Shown here in pieces: positions 38,854 through 48,607 of a stretch of DNA of 60,272 nt. A program made the position numbers and the translations under genes. A model generated the notes under the pieces. It ran no database searches. It worked only from the letters and a program-made list of their open reading frames with translations, and was not told where the DNA came from. The first letter of the stretch is position 1. Every line of letters starts with the position of its first letter. Source of the stretch: Bacteroidota bacterium (GTDB lineage: Bacteria; Bacteroidota; Bacteroidia; 2-12-FULL-35-15); the NCBI GenBank assembly GCA_016707685.1, contig JADJHE010000027.1, positions 1-60,272 on the forward strand, in the 5' to 3' direction.

Positions 38854-39539
38854 TGAGCAAGGAGTTAATCAACTATTTATCTCAATTTGTTTCTGAAACA
38901 CGCAGAGCAAAAATGGACGAAGTTTTGAAATACAGAACGCGTCATATTACGCTTGTACTCGAAGATTTATACCAACCTCACAATGCAAGTGCTGTATTGC
39001 GTTCCTGCGATATTTTTGGAATACAAGACATTCATATTATTGAAAACAAGAATGCATATACTGTTAATAAGGACATTGCAATGGGTTCACCAAAATGGTT
39101 GAACCTGCATAAATACCGTAATGCCGAAAATAATTCATTAGCTTGTATTCAATCATTAAAAGAAAGTGGCTACCGTATTGTTGCGACATCGCCTCATAAA
39201 AATGGATATGAATTAAAAGATTTACCTGTAGATAAACCTTTGGCTTTGTTTTTTGGTACCGAATTAACAGGTATTTCAGACACCGTTCGTGAGCAAGCAG
39301 ATGATTTTGTAATGATTCCAATGTATGGCTTTACTGAGAGTTTCAACATCTCTGTTTCAGCAGCACTTTGCTTGCATTCATTGGTTCAAAAGCTTCACCA
39401 AACACCTGTTGATTGGCACATTAGTGATGAAGAAAAAGAAGCATTAACATTGCATTGGTTGCGTAAATCCATTGCTCGAGTTGAATTAATTGAAAAAGAC
39501 TTTTTGCAAAAAAACGGAATTGCTTCAGAAAGCAAGTAA
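38853..39539 (+). CDS. trmH: tRNA (guanosine-2'-O-)-methyltransferase TrmH
   Basis: A 228-residue SPOUT enzyme; TrmH methylates the 2'-OH of G18 in tRNA. The motifs are motif 1 DLYQPHNASAVLRSCDIFGI, motif 2 ALFFGTELTGISD and motif 3 MIPMYGFTESFNISVSAALC, the last with the TESFNISV signature of TrmH. An N-terminal helix (RAKMDEVLKYRTRHITLVLE) and C-terminal extension (ALTLHWLRKSIARVELIEKD) are also characteristic. This is the second SpoU-class gene in the window; the one at 19571-20329 is of a different subfamily. Confidence 0.92.
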   Translation: MSKELINYLSQFVSETRRAKMDEVLKYRTRHITLVLEDLYQPHNASAVLRSCDIFGIQDIHIIENKNAYTVNKDIAMGSPKWLNLHKYRNAENNSLACIQSLKESGYRIVATSPHKNGYELKDLPVDKPLALFFGTELTGISDTVREQADDFVMIPMYGFTESFNISVSAALCLHSLVQKLHQTPVDWHISDEEKEALTLHWLRKSIARVELIEKDFLQKNGIASESK

Positions 39540-39617
39540 TCAAAAATATTTGTTTTTATTCAAAATAAGTGTACGTTTGTATAACTATTAACCGTAAATC
39601 ATAAAACAAAAATTATT

Positions 39618-39782
39618 ATGGGCAGAGGAGATAAAAAAAGCCGTAAAGGTAAAATTGCAATGGGTTCTTATGGGGTAAGTAGACCTCGTAAAAAAGCAGC
39701 AACAGCAACAACTGCTAAAAAAGAAGCACCTGCTAAAAAAGCAGCGGCACCAAAAAAGGCAGCTAAAAAAGCAGCAAAATAA
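39618..39782 (+). CDS. 30S ribosomal protein bTHX with Ala/Lys-rich tail
   Basis: A 54-residue basic protein. The first 25 residues (MGRGDKKSRKGKIAMGSYGV, then SRPRKK) match bTHX, a small cationic peptide set into the head of the 30S subunit in Bacteroidota and Thermus. The remaining residues are a low-complexity Ala/Lys/Pro tail (APAKKAAAPKKAAKKAAK), reminiscent of histone H1-like proteins and longer than usual for bTHX. It stands alone with its own terminator. Confidence 0.85.
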   Translation: MGRGDKKSRKGKIAMGSYGVSRPRKKAATATTAKKEAPAKKAAAPKKAAKKAAK

Positions 39783-39805
39783 GCTGATTTAAAGCATTGA
39801 TAAAT

Positions 39806-39837
39806 AAAAAATCCCTCAGCCGACTGAGGGATTTTTT
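39806..39837 (+). terminator. bTHX terminator
   Basis: A perfect stem AAATCCCTCAG/CTGAGGGATTT with a CCGA loop and flanking A- and T-runs. Confidence 0.9.
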
Positions 39838-39939
39838 ATTTTTAAACCATCAACAAAAGCCTTTCTAATTGTGGAAAACTTTAAACTTTTGAGCCAATTA
39901 TTTTTGTAATTTTAGTGCACATTATTTATAATTATTACG

Positions 39940-40425
39940 ATGTCGGGTATTGATACCAAAGAAACGGTAAAACAAATTTTTGCAGAGTATTTGCAAGTAC
40001 ATAGTCATAGAAAAACACCAGAACGTTTTGCTATTCTCAATGAAATTTATTCACATGGTGGACATTTTGATATTGAGTCGTTGTACATACACATGAAAAA
40101 TAAAAAGTACCGTGTGAGTAGGGCTACCTTGTACAATACCATTGAACTATTATTGAATTGCAATTTAGTTACAAAACATCAATTTGGTAAAAACATTGCC
40201 CATTTCGAAAAATCATACGAATACAAACAACATGATCACTTGATTTGTACCGATTGCGAAAAAGTATTTGAATTTTGCGATCCTCGTTTGCAACAAATTC
40301 AAAAAACGGCTGGCGATATTTTACAATTCGACATTACCAATCACTCGCTTAACTTTTATGGAAAGTGTAGTAAATTAGCCAAAAATGGCACTTGTGAGCA
40401 TAAAAAAATAAAAAGCAATATATGA
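39940..40425 (+). CDS. Fur-family transcriptional regulator
   Basis: A 161-residue metal- or peroxide-responsive repressor. An N-terminal winged helix contains RKTPERFAILNEIYSHGGHFD and the recognition helix VSRATLYNTIELLL. The dimerisation/metal domain carries QHDHLICTDCEKVFEFCD, with the CxxC structural zinc half-site. The second Cys pair is spaced atypically (GKCSKLAKNGTCEH). Fur, Zur and PerR cannot be separated on sequence alone. It overlaps the STAS gene by 4 nt (ATGA), so both are made together. A consensus -7 TATTTTTG lies at 39899-39906. Confidence 0.9.
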   Translation: MSGIDTKETVKQIFAEYLQVHSHRKTPERFAILNEIYSHGGHFDIESLYIHMKNKKYRVSRATLYNTIELLLNCNLVTKHQFGKNIAHFEKSYEYKQHDHLICTDCEKVFEFCDPRLQQIQKTAGDILQFDITNHSLNFYGKCSKLAKNGTCEHKKIKSNI

Positions 40426-40769
40426 TATTCGGTTACAAATCAAGTAAAAAGAATGCAGTGAATGTATTTCTTTTACAAGGCGAACTTATCGACAGAGATC
40501 AATCTGCAACACTGATGCAAGAAATTGAAACAGCTACATCAAAAGATGAAACAAAAATTGTTTTAAACTTAGCTGAATTAAAATACTTAAACAGCAGCGG
40601 ATTAAATGTGCTTATCAATATTTTAACAAAAGCACGCAAAGCTGGTGGCGATGTAGCCATTTGCAATGTCAACAAAAAAATAACTGAATTATTGGTTATC
40701 ACCAAACTGAACAGTGTGTTCAATGTGTGTGACTCAGAAGAAAAAGCAATTTCAATTTTAAACAAATAA
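40422..40769 (+). CDS. STAS-domain protein (anti-sigma-factor antagonist type)
   Basis: A 115-residue single STAS domain with the strand order and phosphorylatable serine region LKYLNSSGLNVLINIL seen in SpoIIAA/RsbV-like antagonists. No partner kinase or sigma factor is encoded nearby. Coupling to a Fur-type repressor upstream and purA 16 nt downstream suggests co-expression rather than a partner-switching module. Its signalling role is therefore inferred. Confidence 0.82.
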   Translation: MIFGYKSSKKNAVNVFLLQGELIDRDQSATLMQEIETATSKDETKIVLNLAELKYLNSSGLNVLINILTKARKAGGDVAICNVNKKITELLVITKLNSVFNVCDSEEKAISILNK

Positions 40770-40785
40770 GATTAATTAAACGGTA

Positions 40786-42066
40786 ATGAAAGTAGATGTA
40801 TTGTTAGGTCTTCAGTGGGGAGACGAAGGTAAAGGGAAAATCGTAGATGTATTAACTCCGAAATATGATATCATCGGACGATTTCAAGGTGGTCCGAATG
40901 CTGGACATACACTTGAATTTAATGGCATTAAACATGTTTTAAGAACCATTCCTTCTGGGATATTTCACAAAACAGCAATCAACATTATTGGTAATGGTGT
41001 TGTTATCGATCCTGTTGTTTTGATGGCTGAAATTGATGCCTTGATTAAAATGGGTGTGGACATTAAATCAAAATTATTGTTCTCGAAAAGAGCACATTTA
41101 ATTTTACCTACACATCGCTTGTTGGATGCTGCATCGGAAGCTGCAAAAGGAAAAGAAAAAATTGGTTCTACACTTAAAGGTATCGGACCAACATACATGG
41201 ATAAAACTGGAAGAAATGGTATTCGTGTAGGTGATATCGCATTGCCAAACTTCAAAAGCAAATACGATGCATTGGTAGAAAAGCACAAACAAATTTTATC
41301 ACATCATAACTTCGAATACAATTTAGATGAAATGGAACCAGAATGGTTCAAAGCCATTGAGCAATTAAAAACATATACACAAATTGAAAGCGAACATTTT
41401 ATCAATGAAGCATTTCAAAACAACAAATCGATTTTAGCAGAAGGTGCTCAAGGTTCATTGTTGGATATTGATTTTGGCTCTTACCCATTTGTTACATCAT
41501 CAAACACTATTTGTGCTGGTGCTTGTACTGGATTAGGAATTGCACCAAATCGTATTGGAAATGTTTATGGTATTTTTAAAGCATATTGCACTCGTGTTGG
41601 TAGCGGTCCGTTCCCTACCGAACTGTTTGACGAAGTTGGAGATGAAATTCGTAACAACGGTCGTGAATTCGGATCGGTTACTGGTCGCCCAAGACGCACC
41701 GGATGGTTAGACTTACCTGCACTAAAATATGCAGTAATGATAAATGGTGTTACTGAATTGATGATGATGAAAGCCGATGTGTTAAGCGGTTTTGATACCA
41801 TCAAAGTATGTACAGGATACAATTACCAAGGCGAAAAAATTAATTATTTACCATACGATTATTCACCAGAATTGTTGACTCCTATTTATACAGAGTTAAA
41901 AGGGTGGAATCAAGATTTAACGGGTTTAAATGATATCAATCAAATTCCAGCATCATTGGCGGAATACATTGCATTTGTTGAAAAAGAAACAGGTGTTCCT
42001 ATAACAATTGTATCGGTGGGACCAGATAGAACACAAACTTTAATTCGCAGTAAAGAACTGGTATAG
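40786..42066 (+). CDS. purA: adenylosuccinate synthase
   Basis: PurA makes adenylosuccinate from IMP, aspartate and GTP in the AMP branch of purine synthesis. The 426-residue protein has the P-loop start GLQWGDEGKGKIVDVL. The RFQGGPNAGHTLEF motif includes the catalytic His. Further segments are GSTLKGIGPTYMDKTGRNGIR, AEGAQGSLLDIDFGSYPFVTSS and the Asp-binding TGRPRRTGWLDLPALKY. Full length and in frame. Confidence 0.97.
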   Translation: MKVDVLLGLQWGDEGKGKIVDVLTPKYDIIGRFQGGPNAGHTLEFNGIKHVLRTIPSGIFHKTAINIIGNGVVIDPVVLMAEIDALIKMGVDIKSKLLFSKRAHLILPTHRLLDAASEAAKGKEKIGSTLKGIGPTYMDKTGRNGIRVGDIALPNFKSKYDALVEKHKQILSHHNFEYNLDEMEPEWFKAIEQLKTYTQIESEHFINEAFQNNKSILAEGAQGSLLDIDFGSYPFVTSSNTICAGACTGLGIAPNRIGNVYGIFKAYCTRVGSGPFPTELFDEVGDEIRNNGREFGSVTGRPRRTGWLDLPALKYAVMINGVTELMMMKADVLSGFDTIKVCTGYNYQGEKINYLPYDYSPELLTPIYTELKGWNQDLTGLNDINQIPASLAEYIAFVEKETGVPITIVSVGPDRTQTLIRSKELV

Positions 42067-42174
42067 TAATTGTCTGCCTTACATGCTTTTTATAAAAAGA
42101 CAGGCAACATTCACAAAACCATTTTTACCAACTATATGAGCAAAACAGAAAATAATACGTTGATACAACAAACA

Positions 42175-43728
42175 ATGAAATTATTTTCTGTTTTGCTTTT
42201 TTTATGCATCACTCCCACTCTTTCCTATTCTCAAAAACGAATTGAAATTGTAAATGCCGACCATTTAAAGTTTGATAAAAAACTGGGTAATGGTGCCAAA
42301 CGATTGATTGGTAATGTTCAATTCAAACAAGACAACACTTTATTATTTTGTGATAGTGCCTATTTCTATGAAAACAATTCTTTGGATGCATTCGATCACA
42401 TTCACATTCAGCAAGGAGATAGTATTCATTTGTATGGCGACTTCTTAAAGTATGATGGAAATACAAAAAAAGCCATCATTACAAAAAATGTGGTGGTGAA
42501 CAAAGGCGATATGCAACTGACTACCGATGCATTAAACTATGATGTAGCAACCAGTGTTGGTTATTATGTTACACCAGCTCGCATCATTAGTAAAGACAAT
42601 GTACTTACGAGTGAAACTGGTTATTTCTTTGCCAAGTCGAATGACTTAACATTCAAAAAAAATGTAGTGCTTACGAATCCGCAGTTTGTTATTAATTGCG
42701 ATACCATGCGCTACAACACTTCATCAAAAATTACTTATTTCAAAGGACCAACAACAATTAAAAGTAAAAGCAATTTAATCTATTGCGAAGATGGTTACTA
42801 CGATACATTTAAGGATCAATCACGCTTTAGCAAAAATTCCTACATCCTTACCAAGGAACAAAAAATGTTTGGTGATAGCTTGTATTATGATCGTAAAAAA
42901 GGAATTGGTAGAGCCGTTAAAAATGTACAGATAATTGATACAACTCAAAAGATTACAATTTCCGGTGCCTATGCAAAATACTGGGAGCTCGAAGAAAAAT
43001 CGGTTGTAACAGGCAATACCATGCTCATGCAAGTGTATGAAAAAGACACCTTGTTCCTGCATGCCGATACATTAAAAGCAATGGCATCGCCACTCAAAAA
43101 AGGAATGGCAAAAAACAAAACGGTTGCCGATTCCACTAAAACAAAAGGAAACAAACAACTATATGCCTATCACCATGTAAAATTTTACAAGAGTGACATG
43201 CAAGGCAAATGCGACTCCATGTATTATTCGTTAAATGATTCATTGATGAAATTAATTGGTAAACCTATTCTTTGGAGTGCCGATAATCAATTAACATCCG
43301 ATAGTATTCACCTTACAACAGGTAAAAAATCCTTGAAAAAATTAGAATTATTTGGTACAGGATTTATTGTGTCGGAAGCCGATAGCAGTCATTTTAATCA
43401 GATAAAAGGAAAATACATGGAAGGTTTTTTTTCGGATAATAAATTGGTGCGCGTGAATGTAGAAGGAAATGGACAAACGATTTATTATGCAACCGAAAAA
43501 AATAAAGAAACAAAATTAGATGAAATAAAAGCAGCGAATAAAGCAGACTGTAGCGACTTAACGATTTATTTAAAAGACAATCAGATTAATAAAATTACAT
43601 TTATCACAAAACCCGATGCTACGTTGTTTCCGATTGAACAAGTAGACATCAAAGAATTTAAACTAAAAGGATTCTCATGGCGCTTGAATGAGCGACCAAA
43701 CAATTTTGTGGATATTTTTAAGTGGTAA
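42175..43728 (+). CDS. OstA-like (LptA/LptD N-domain) exported protein
   Basis: A roughly 517-residue protein built of OstA/LptA-type beta-jellyroll repeats, as in periplasmic LPS-transport proteins. The repeating pattern appears as NVQFKQDNTLLFCDSAYFYENN, KNVVVNKGDMQLTTDALNYD and FGDSLYYDRKKGIGRAVKN. Met at 42175 begins a good signal peptide (FSVLLFLCITPTLSYSQ). Upstream in-frame alternatives are ATG 42136 and TTG 42070, but both would put extra polar residues before the signal. No barrel is present, so it is a bridge or accessory component rather than a full LptD. It follows purA and converges with the DUF4294 gene. Confidence 0.85.
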   Translation: MKLFSVLLFLCITPTLSYSQKRIEIVNADHLKFDKKLGNGAKRLIGNVQFKQDNTLLFCDSAYFYENNSLDAFDHIHIQQGDSIHLYGDFLKYDGNTKKAIITKNVVVNKGDMQLTTDALNYDVATSVGYYVTPARIISKDNVLTSETGYFFAKSNDLTFKKNVVLTNPQFVINCDTMRYNTSSKITYFKGPTTIKSKSNLIYCEDGYYDTFKDQSRFSKNSYILTKEQKMFGDSLYYDRKKGIGRAVKNVQIIDTTQKITISGAYAKYWELEEKSVVTGNTMLMQVYEKDTLFLHADTLKAMASPLKKGMAKNKTVADSTKTKGNKQLYAYHHVKFYKSDMQGKCDSMYYSLNDSLMKLIGKPILWSADNQLTSDSIHLTTGKKSLKKLELFGTGFIVSEADSSHFNQIKGKYMEGFFSDNKLVRVNVEGNGQTIYYATEKNKETKLDEIKAANKADCSDLTIYLKDNQINKITFITKPDATLFPIEQVDIKEFKLKGFSWRLNERPNNFVDIFKW

Positions 43729-43729
43729 A

Positions 43730-44344
43730 TTAAAATTCGCCCGATTCAACTAAACGAATAGCCGCTTCAACAGCTTTGTCATCTCCTTCTGGATCATAAT
43801 CCGATTTTAAGCTCGAATTAAACACAACTGCAACACTTTGCCACATGAATGCAGAAAAGCTGCCTCGCATATCTTTTACAACCTCATAGGTAGTTTTTCC
43901 TGTTTCGCGGTCAATCAATTTTATTAATAAACGACCTTGATTAACAGATAATTTTTTTAGCTCATCACCAAACTCTTTTTTTAATTGTTGTTCTACTACT
44001 TTGGTGTATTTTTTTCGGTCATTTTCAGGCATACTTGCCAATACTCGGTCGTATTCTTTTAGCTTGGCTGCAGCTAAAATAGCATAAGGATAAACTTTTT
44101 TGACATTGTATTTTAATCGGTCCCAAGCTGCTTTTTGTTTTACCGTTTTAAAAACACGGTTTGCAGAGCAAGTAATGGCTGGTAATTGTTTGTAGGGAAT
44201 CGTATCTCCTTGATAATACACTGTCGAAACTAAAATTCCATTAATTGGAGTTGTAGGTTTTGGAACAGAAGCAACATTACTACCCGTTTGAGCGCTTACA
44301 AAAAGCGGAAACAAGCAAAGTGCTATGAAGATTTTTTTTGCCAT
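43730..44344 (-). CDS. DUF4294-family exported protein
   Basis: A 204-residue Bacteroidota protein of unknown function. Met at 44344 begins the signal peptide (KKIFIALCLFPLFVSAQ); the open frame extends 20 codons further but lacks a signal. The mature part is helical and basic, with VKKVYPYAILAAAKLKEYDR and LLIKLIDRETGKTTYEVVKDMRG as the family-like core. The C-terminal part DPEGDDKAVEAAIRLVESGEF is acidic. It converges with the OstA-like gene with 1 nt between stops. Confidence 0.8.
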   Translation of the reverse strand: MAKKIFIALCLFPLFVSAQTGSNVASVPKPTTPINGILVSTVYYQGDTIPYKQLPAITCSANRVFKTVKQKAAWDRLKYNVKKVYPYAILAAAKLKEYDRVLASMPENDRKKYTKVVEQQLKKEFGDELKKLSVNQGRLLIKLIDRETGKTTYEVVKDMRGSFSAFMWQSVAVVFNSSLKSDYDPEGDDKAVEAAIRLVESGEF

Positions 44345-44414
44345 TTGGCTATTGAATACGATTTTGGTGTACTCGTTTCTGTTGTATAACGAACCGAAGT
44401 TCAAAAGTTATATA

Positions 44415-44446
44415 CAAAGGTAAATTATTTTTAGCGAATCAATCAA
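44415..44446 (-). promoter_or_regulatory. promoter of the DUF4294 gene
   Basis: On the minus strand, TACCTTTG (44422-44415) is preceded by TTG at a spacing of 17 or 21 nt. The start site near 44408 would lie about 64 nt before the Met at 44344, supporting that start. Confidence 0.42.
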
Positions 44447-44532
44447 TGCCCCTGCAGGTGCTTCGTTCCTTAGCATAACATGCTAATCAACTTCCAATCC
44501 TTCACTAATCACTATTTACTGTTCACTATTTT

Positions 44533-46014
44533 CTACAACCTATTCAATTTCCATTTCGAAACCACTTGCTCCGAATCAATCGAAACAGCCTTTTTAGCTT
44601 TCATCGTTGTTAATAAACGTGCACCAAACAATGCTGCAACTTCTGCTTCTTCTGGTGTTTCTTTCGATAAATATTCAGGCTTGAAATAATGCTTGATAAA
44701 ATGTGTATCAAAATTACCCGATGTAAATGCATCGTGTTGCAATACAAACTTACAGAATGGTAAGGTCGTTTCCACTCCAACAATTTCATAATCGTCAATG
44801 GCACGAACCATTCTATCAATTGCTTCTTTTCTATCTTTTCCAAACGTAATCAATTTCGAAATCATTGGATCGTAATAAATTGGAATATCCATTCCTTCTT
44901 CAAATCCATCATCCACACGCACACCTAATCCTTGCGGACGTTTGTAGGTCTCTAATTTTCCAATATCTGGTAAAAAGTTATTGGTTGGATCTTCGGCATA
45001 CACACGTACTTCCACACTGTGTCCGTTGATTTTTAAATCTTCTTGTTTAAACGATAACTTTTCGCCACGCGCTACTTTAATTTGCTCTTTTACCAAGTCG
45101 ATTCCTGTAATCATTTCGGTTACAGGATGCTCTACTTGCAAACGTGTATTCATTTCTAGGAAATAGAAATTTTTGTTTTCATCCAATAAAAACTCTACTG
45201 TTCCAGCACCTACATAATCACACGCTTTACCAACATTCACAGCACACTCGCCCATTGCTTTGCGAATTTCGGGTGTTAATACACTTGATGGTGCTTCTTC
45301 AATTACTTTTTGATGGCGTCTTTGAACCGAACATTCGCGTTCAAATAAATACACAATGTTGCCATGTGTATCACCCAATACTTGTATCTCGATGTGGCGC
45401 GGACCAGCCACATAACGTTCAATGAATACGGAACCATCGCCAAAAGCAGAAGTTGCTTCGCTTACCGCTAAGTTCATTTGTTCTTCAAAATCTTCGATGC
45501 GATCAACAATACGCATCCCTTTTCCTCCTCCTCCAGCACTTGCTTTAATTAACAATGGAAAACCAGTTGCCAATGCAATTTCTTTTCCTTCTTTTAAGCT
45601 CGAAATAGCTCCAGCAGAACCTGGAACCATTGGAATATTGTATTTTTTTACTGCTGCTTTTGCCGATAATTTATCCCCCATCATGTTCATTGCCTCAGGC
45701 GATGGACCAATAAAAGTGATACCAGCTTGCTTAACTGCTGCTGCAAATTCTGCATTTTCCGACAAAAATCCGTAACCCGGATGGATACCATCAACGTTTA
45801 ATTGCTTACAAACCTCAATGATTTTATGACCTAATAAATAGGACTGATTGCTGGGTGGTGGCCCAATACAAACAGCCTCATCGGCATATTTTACAAAAGG
45901 TGCATTACGATCGGCTTCGGAATAAACGGCTACAGTTTTAATGCCCATTTCGCGGCACGAACGCATGACACGTAAAGCAATTTCTCCTCGGTTGGCAACT
46001 AATATTTTGTTCAT
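44533..46014 (-). CDS. accC: biotin carboxylase subunit of acetyl-/acyl-CoA carboxylase
   Basis: A 493-residue ATP-grasp enzyme that carboxylates the biotin of a carrier protein. Domains are in the usual order: biotin carboxylase N (NKILVANRGEIALRVMRSCR), the ATP-grasp module with glycine-rich loop KASAGGGGKGMRIV near residue 160, and the active-site strand EMNTRLQVEHPVTEMI. A C-terminal domain includes EVRVYAEDP. The tail after residue 450 is longer than in E. coli AccC (about 450), as in the acyl-CoA carboxylase type of Bacteroidota, so propionyl-CoA is an alternative substrate. No biotin-carrier gene is adjacent. Confidence 0.92.
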   Translation of the reverse strand: MNKILVANRGEIALRVMRSCREMGIKTVAVYSEADRNAPFVKYADEAVCIGPPPSNQSYLLGHKIIEVCKQLNVDGIHPGYGFLSENAEFAAAVKQAGITFIGPSPEAMNMMGDKLSAKAAVKKYNIPMVPGSAGAISSLKEGKEIALATGFPLLIKASAGGGGKGMRIVDRIEDFEEQMNLAVSEATSAFGDGSVFIERYVAGPRHIEIQVLGDTHGNIVYLFERECSVQRRHQKVIEEAPSSVLTPEIRKAMGECAVNVGKACDYVGAGTVEFLLDENKNFYFLEMNTRLQVEHPVTEMITGIDLVKEQIKVARGEKLSFKQEDLKINGHSVEVRVYAEDPTNNFLPDIGKLETYKRPQGLGVRVDDGFEEGMDIPIYYDPMISKLITFGKDRKEAIDRMVRAIDDYEIVGVETTLPFCKFVLQHDAFTSGNFDTHFIKHYFKPEYLSKETPEEAEVAALFGARLLTTMKAKKAVSIDSEQVVSKWKLNRL

Positions 46015-46035
46015 AAAATGTTGATTAATAAATTC

Positions 46036-46064
46036 TTGTTATTAGCTCTCAAAAAATATATTTG
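46036..46064 (+). promoter_or_regulatory. promoter of the CAP-domain gene
   Basis: TTG (46036-46038), an 18-nt spacer and TATATTTG (46057-46064) fit the Bacteroidota promoter. The leader to the ATG at 46171 would be about 100 nt. Confidence 0.55.
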
Positions 46065-46170
46065 TAAGGATTGTACATCCTCGTTTTGAGTACGTACAAA
46101 CCTACTAAAAAAAATGAATTAGTACGAACGATTAGCTTACATTTTTTCACACATAAAAACGCATCATAAA

Positions 46171-48572
46171 ATGATTAAAAATTACTTTTTGCTTTTCCTT
46201 TTTGTATTTGCTGCAACTACCGGATTTTCTCAGAAGAAAGATGCTAAAAAAGCAGCTCCTGTAGCGGAAAATACAAACCTTGACCAAGCTGCAAAACTAA
46301 TTTTACAAGGTTTAAACAAATACCGTATCGAAAATGGTATTGACACCCTTGAATACAATGATGTACTTGGACAAGCTGCTGAAATACAAGCATCCGATAT
46401 GGCAAAGAACAACAAAGCTTCCTTAATCAATAGCAAAGGAAAACTTGAAACCACTCAAAAACGTTTGGTATCGGTTGGTGGCACAAAAAATGGCGAAGAG
46501 CTAGTATTTGCTGCTCCTGCAATGAAAGGGAAAGTAGCTGCTACTCCTAAAGAAATTGCTGATGCTACATTGGTTAAATGGAAAATGGATAAAAAAGCAT
46601 TGATCATCATTAAAAATGGTAATTATATTTTTGGTAGTCCGAAGTTAGCATTGGACGCAAATGGTAAAAAAGCATTTGTATCCATGGTATTTGGTAGCTA
46701 CAATTCGTTTAATACGGGAGCCGACAAAAAGAAAGAACTAAAAGTTCCCTACACCACTAAAAACAAAAAGATTAAACCTGCCGATACACGCTTTTGCAAA
46801 AACTGCGAAAAGTTTAAAGATTATGATGGATTGGTAAATGGTATTTATGAAAAAGATGGTAAAATTTACCTGGAATACGATAACCTGAAAGCATTCAACA
46901 AATTAATCAAACGCCCGGGCGATGGTTTGGCTATTGATGTTGTACAAAGAGCGCAATACGAAAAGGAAACATACAACATTGTAGATTACAACTTGTTGAG
47001 CAAAGGTAAATTGCTAAAAACAATGACCAAGGATAAAATTGCTAGTAAAAACCTTGTAAAACCTGAGAAAAAAGGAAAAAAAGTAACCAAGCTGGATGTT
47101 GAATTGGGTAAATTACCAAAAGGAATTACAGGTGATTATGAGTTGAATTTATTAATCATTCAGGATGGAAATGTATGCCGTACCATTGTAAAATCATACA
47201 TCGAACAAGGTGATCAAGAATCGAATTCACCTTTAAGCATGTTACTAATGCCAGAGGATGAAGCGTATACAAAACCAGCATTCGAACCGAAATCGGAATC
47301 ACCTTATTAACGTTTACTGTTCCTTTCGAAAAAAACAAATCAGATTACAAGGATACTGACGTTCAACCATTTTTAGATGCCATGCAAGAACCTGATTTCT
47401 TTATTGAAGGTTTGTACATAACTGCTTACTCTTCTATTGAAGGTGATGCTGGTGCAAATGCGAAATTGCAAAAGAAACGTGCCGAAAGCATTATCAAAGC
47501 AATGGTAAAATACCAAAAGCCAGGTGTTATTACCAATGTAAAAACAAGCGATTCATGGAGCTTGTTCCAAATGGAAACAGAAGATGGTAAGTACGATTAC
47601 TTATCGAAAATGACCAAAGAAAAAGCCATCAAAGAGATTAATTCAAAAGGCTTGGCCGAAGAATTAGAACCTATTTTATCGAAAGAGCGTTTTGCTCAAA
47701 TTGTAATGGATGTAACGTATGACATTACTGGACCGAAAGAAGAAAAATTCTCGGTAAGTAAATTCAACCAAGCAGTAAAAAAATCGGATTTAAAACAAGC
47801 TTATAAAATTCAATACTACATTGGAAACCAATTGGCATCTAAAAAATACACTGCCGATGCGCCTACAAAAATGTTGATACCAATGGAAGCTAAATACTCT
47901 GGTTTGTTAAACAACCAAGTGGTAAATAGCTACAAAATGAAAAACAACAATGTGGATGATGAAGATTATGCACAAATGAAAAAATTAGAAACCGTTGATC
48001 CTAGCAATAGTTATATCACCTTCAATAATTTGTTTTGTGCTATTAAGTTAGATTCTACCATTGGCGATAAAAAAGCACAAACAACCATGCAAGGAAAAAT
48101 TGATGCTTTGTACAAATCACCTATTCCTAAAAAATATGTGGATGCTTTGAATACCGAATGGCAGTTCCGCATTATCGAAACATTTGATACGGTGGATGGT
48201 GCTGAACCAATCATTGAAGCATGTATCAATAAAGTAAAATCGTTTTACAACATCAAAGAATCATCGTGGCAAAACAATTTGAAGCTGGCATATATTTTTG
48301 CTCGTTTCAAAGATTATAAATACGCAACCAATTTATTAGCGCCATTTATCAAAGATGAAAAGGTTCCAGAACAAGTATTGTTTGCTTACATTTCGTTCTG
48401 TTCGCAAATCCCTGAATTAATTAAATCGCGCTTGTTTGTAGAAGCTTTGCAAAAAGCAGAAAAAGCAAATCACGATAAGTATTGTAAATTGTTTGGCAAG
48501 CCATTCCTTACTTTCCAAGTGTTCGATAATCCAAATGTAAAATCGGATTACAACAAAGCGAAGTGTAAATAG
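46171..48572 (+). CDS. exported CAP/SCP-like domain protein, about 800 aa (one frameshift)
   Basis: Signal peptide (NYFLLFLFVFAATTGFSQ), then residues 40-165 resemble a CAP/SCP-like fold (LNKYRIENGIDTLEYNDVLG with EIQASDMAKNN), as in cysteine-rich secretory and allergen-like proteins. A Cys pair (CKNCEK) follows, then a long Lys-rich region of unknown fold. The frame breaks near 47275: reading on in frame 3 gives TEIGITLLTFTVPFEKNKSD and continues seamlessly, while the first frame stops at 47310. The second half (to 48572) has no recognised domain and is helical towards the end. One protein is far likelier than two. Ligand and function are unknown. Confidence 0.72.
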
Positions 48573-48607
48573 ATAATTAAAACAAACAATAATTAAAATT
48601 TGATGAC

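Noticed and set aside
19571..39539. Two SpoU-class methyltransferases considered as a duplication
   Set aside because: Their motif 3 and domain layouts differ (RlmB-like versus TrmH), so they are distinct subfamilies.
42070..42174. N-terminal extension of the OstA-like protein from TTG 42070
   Set aside because: It would put about 35 polar residues in front of a good signal peptide that starts at Met 42175.
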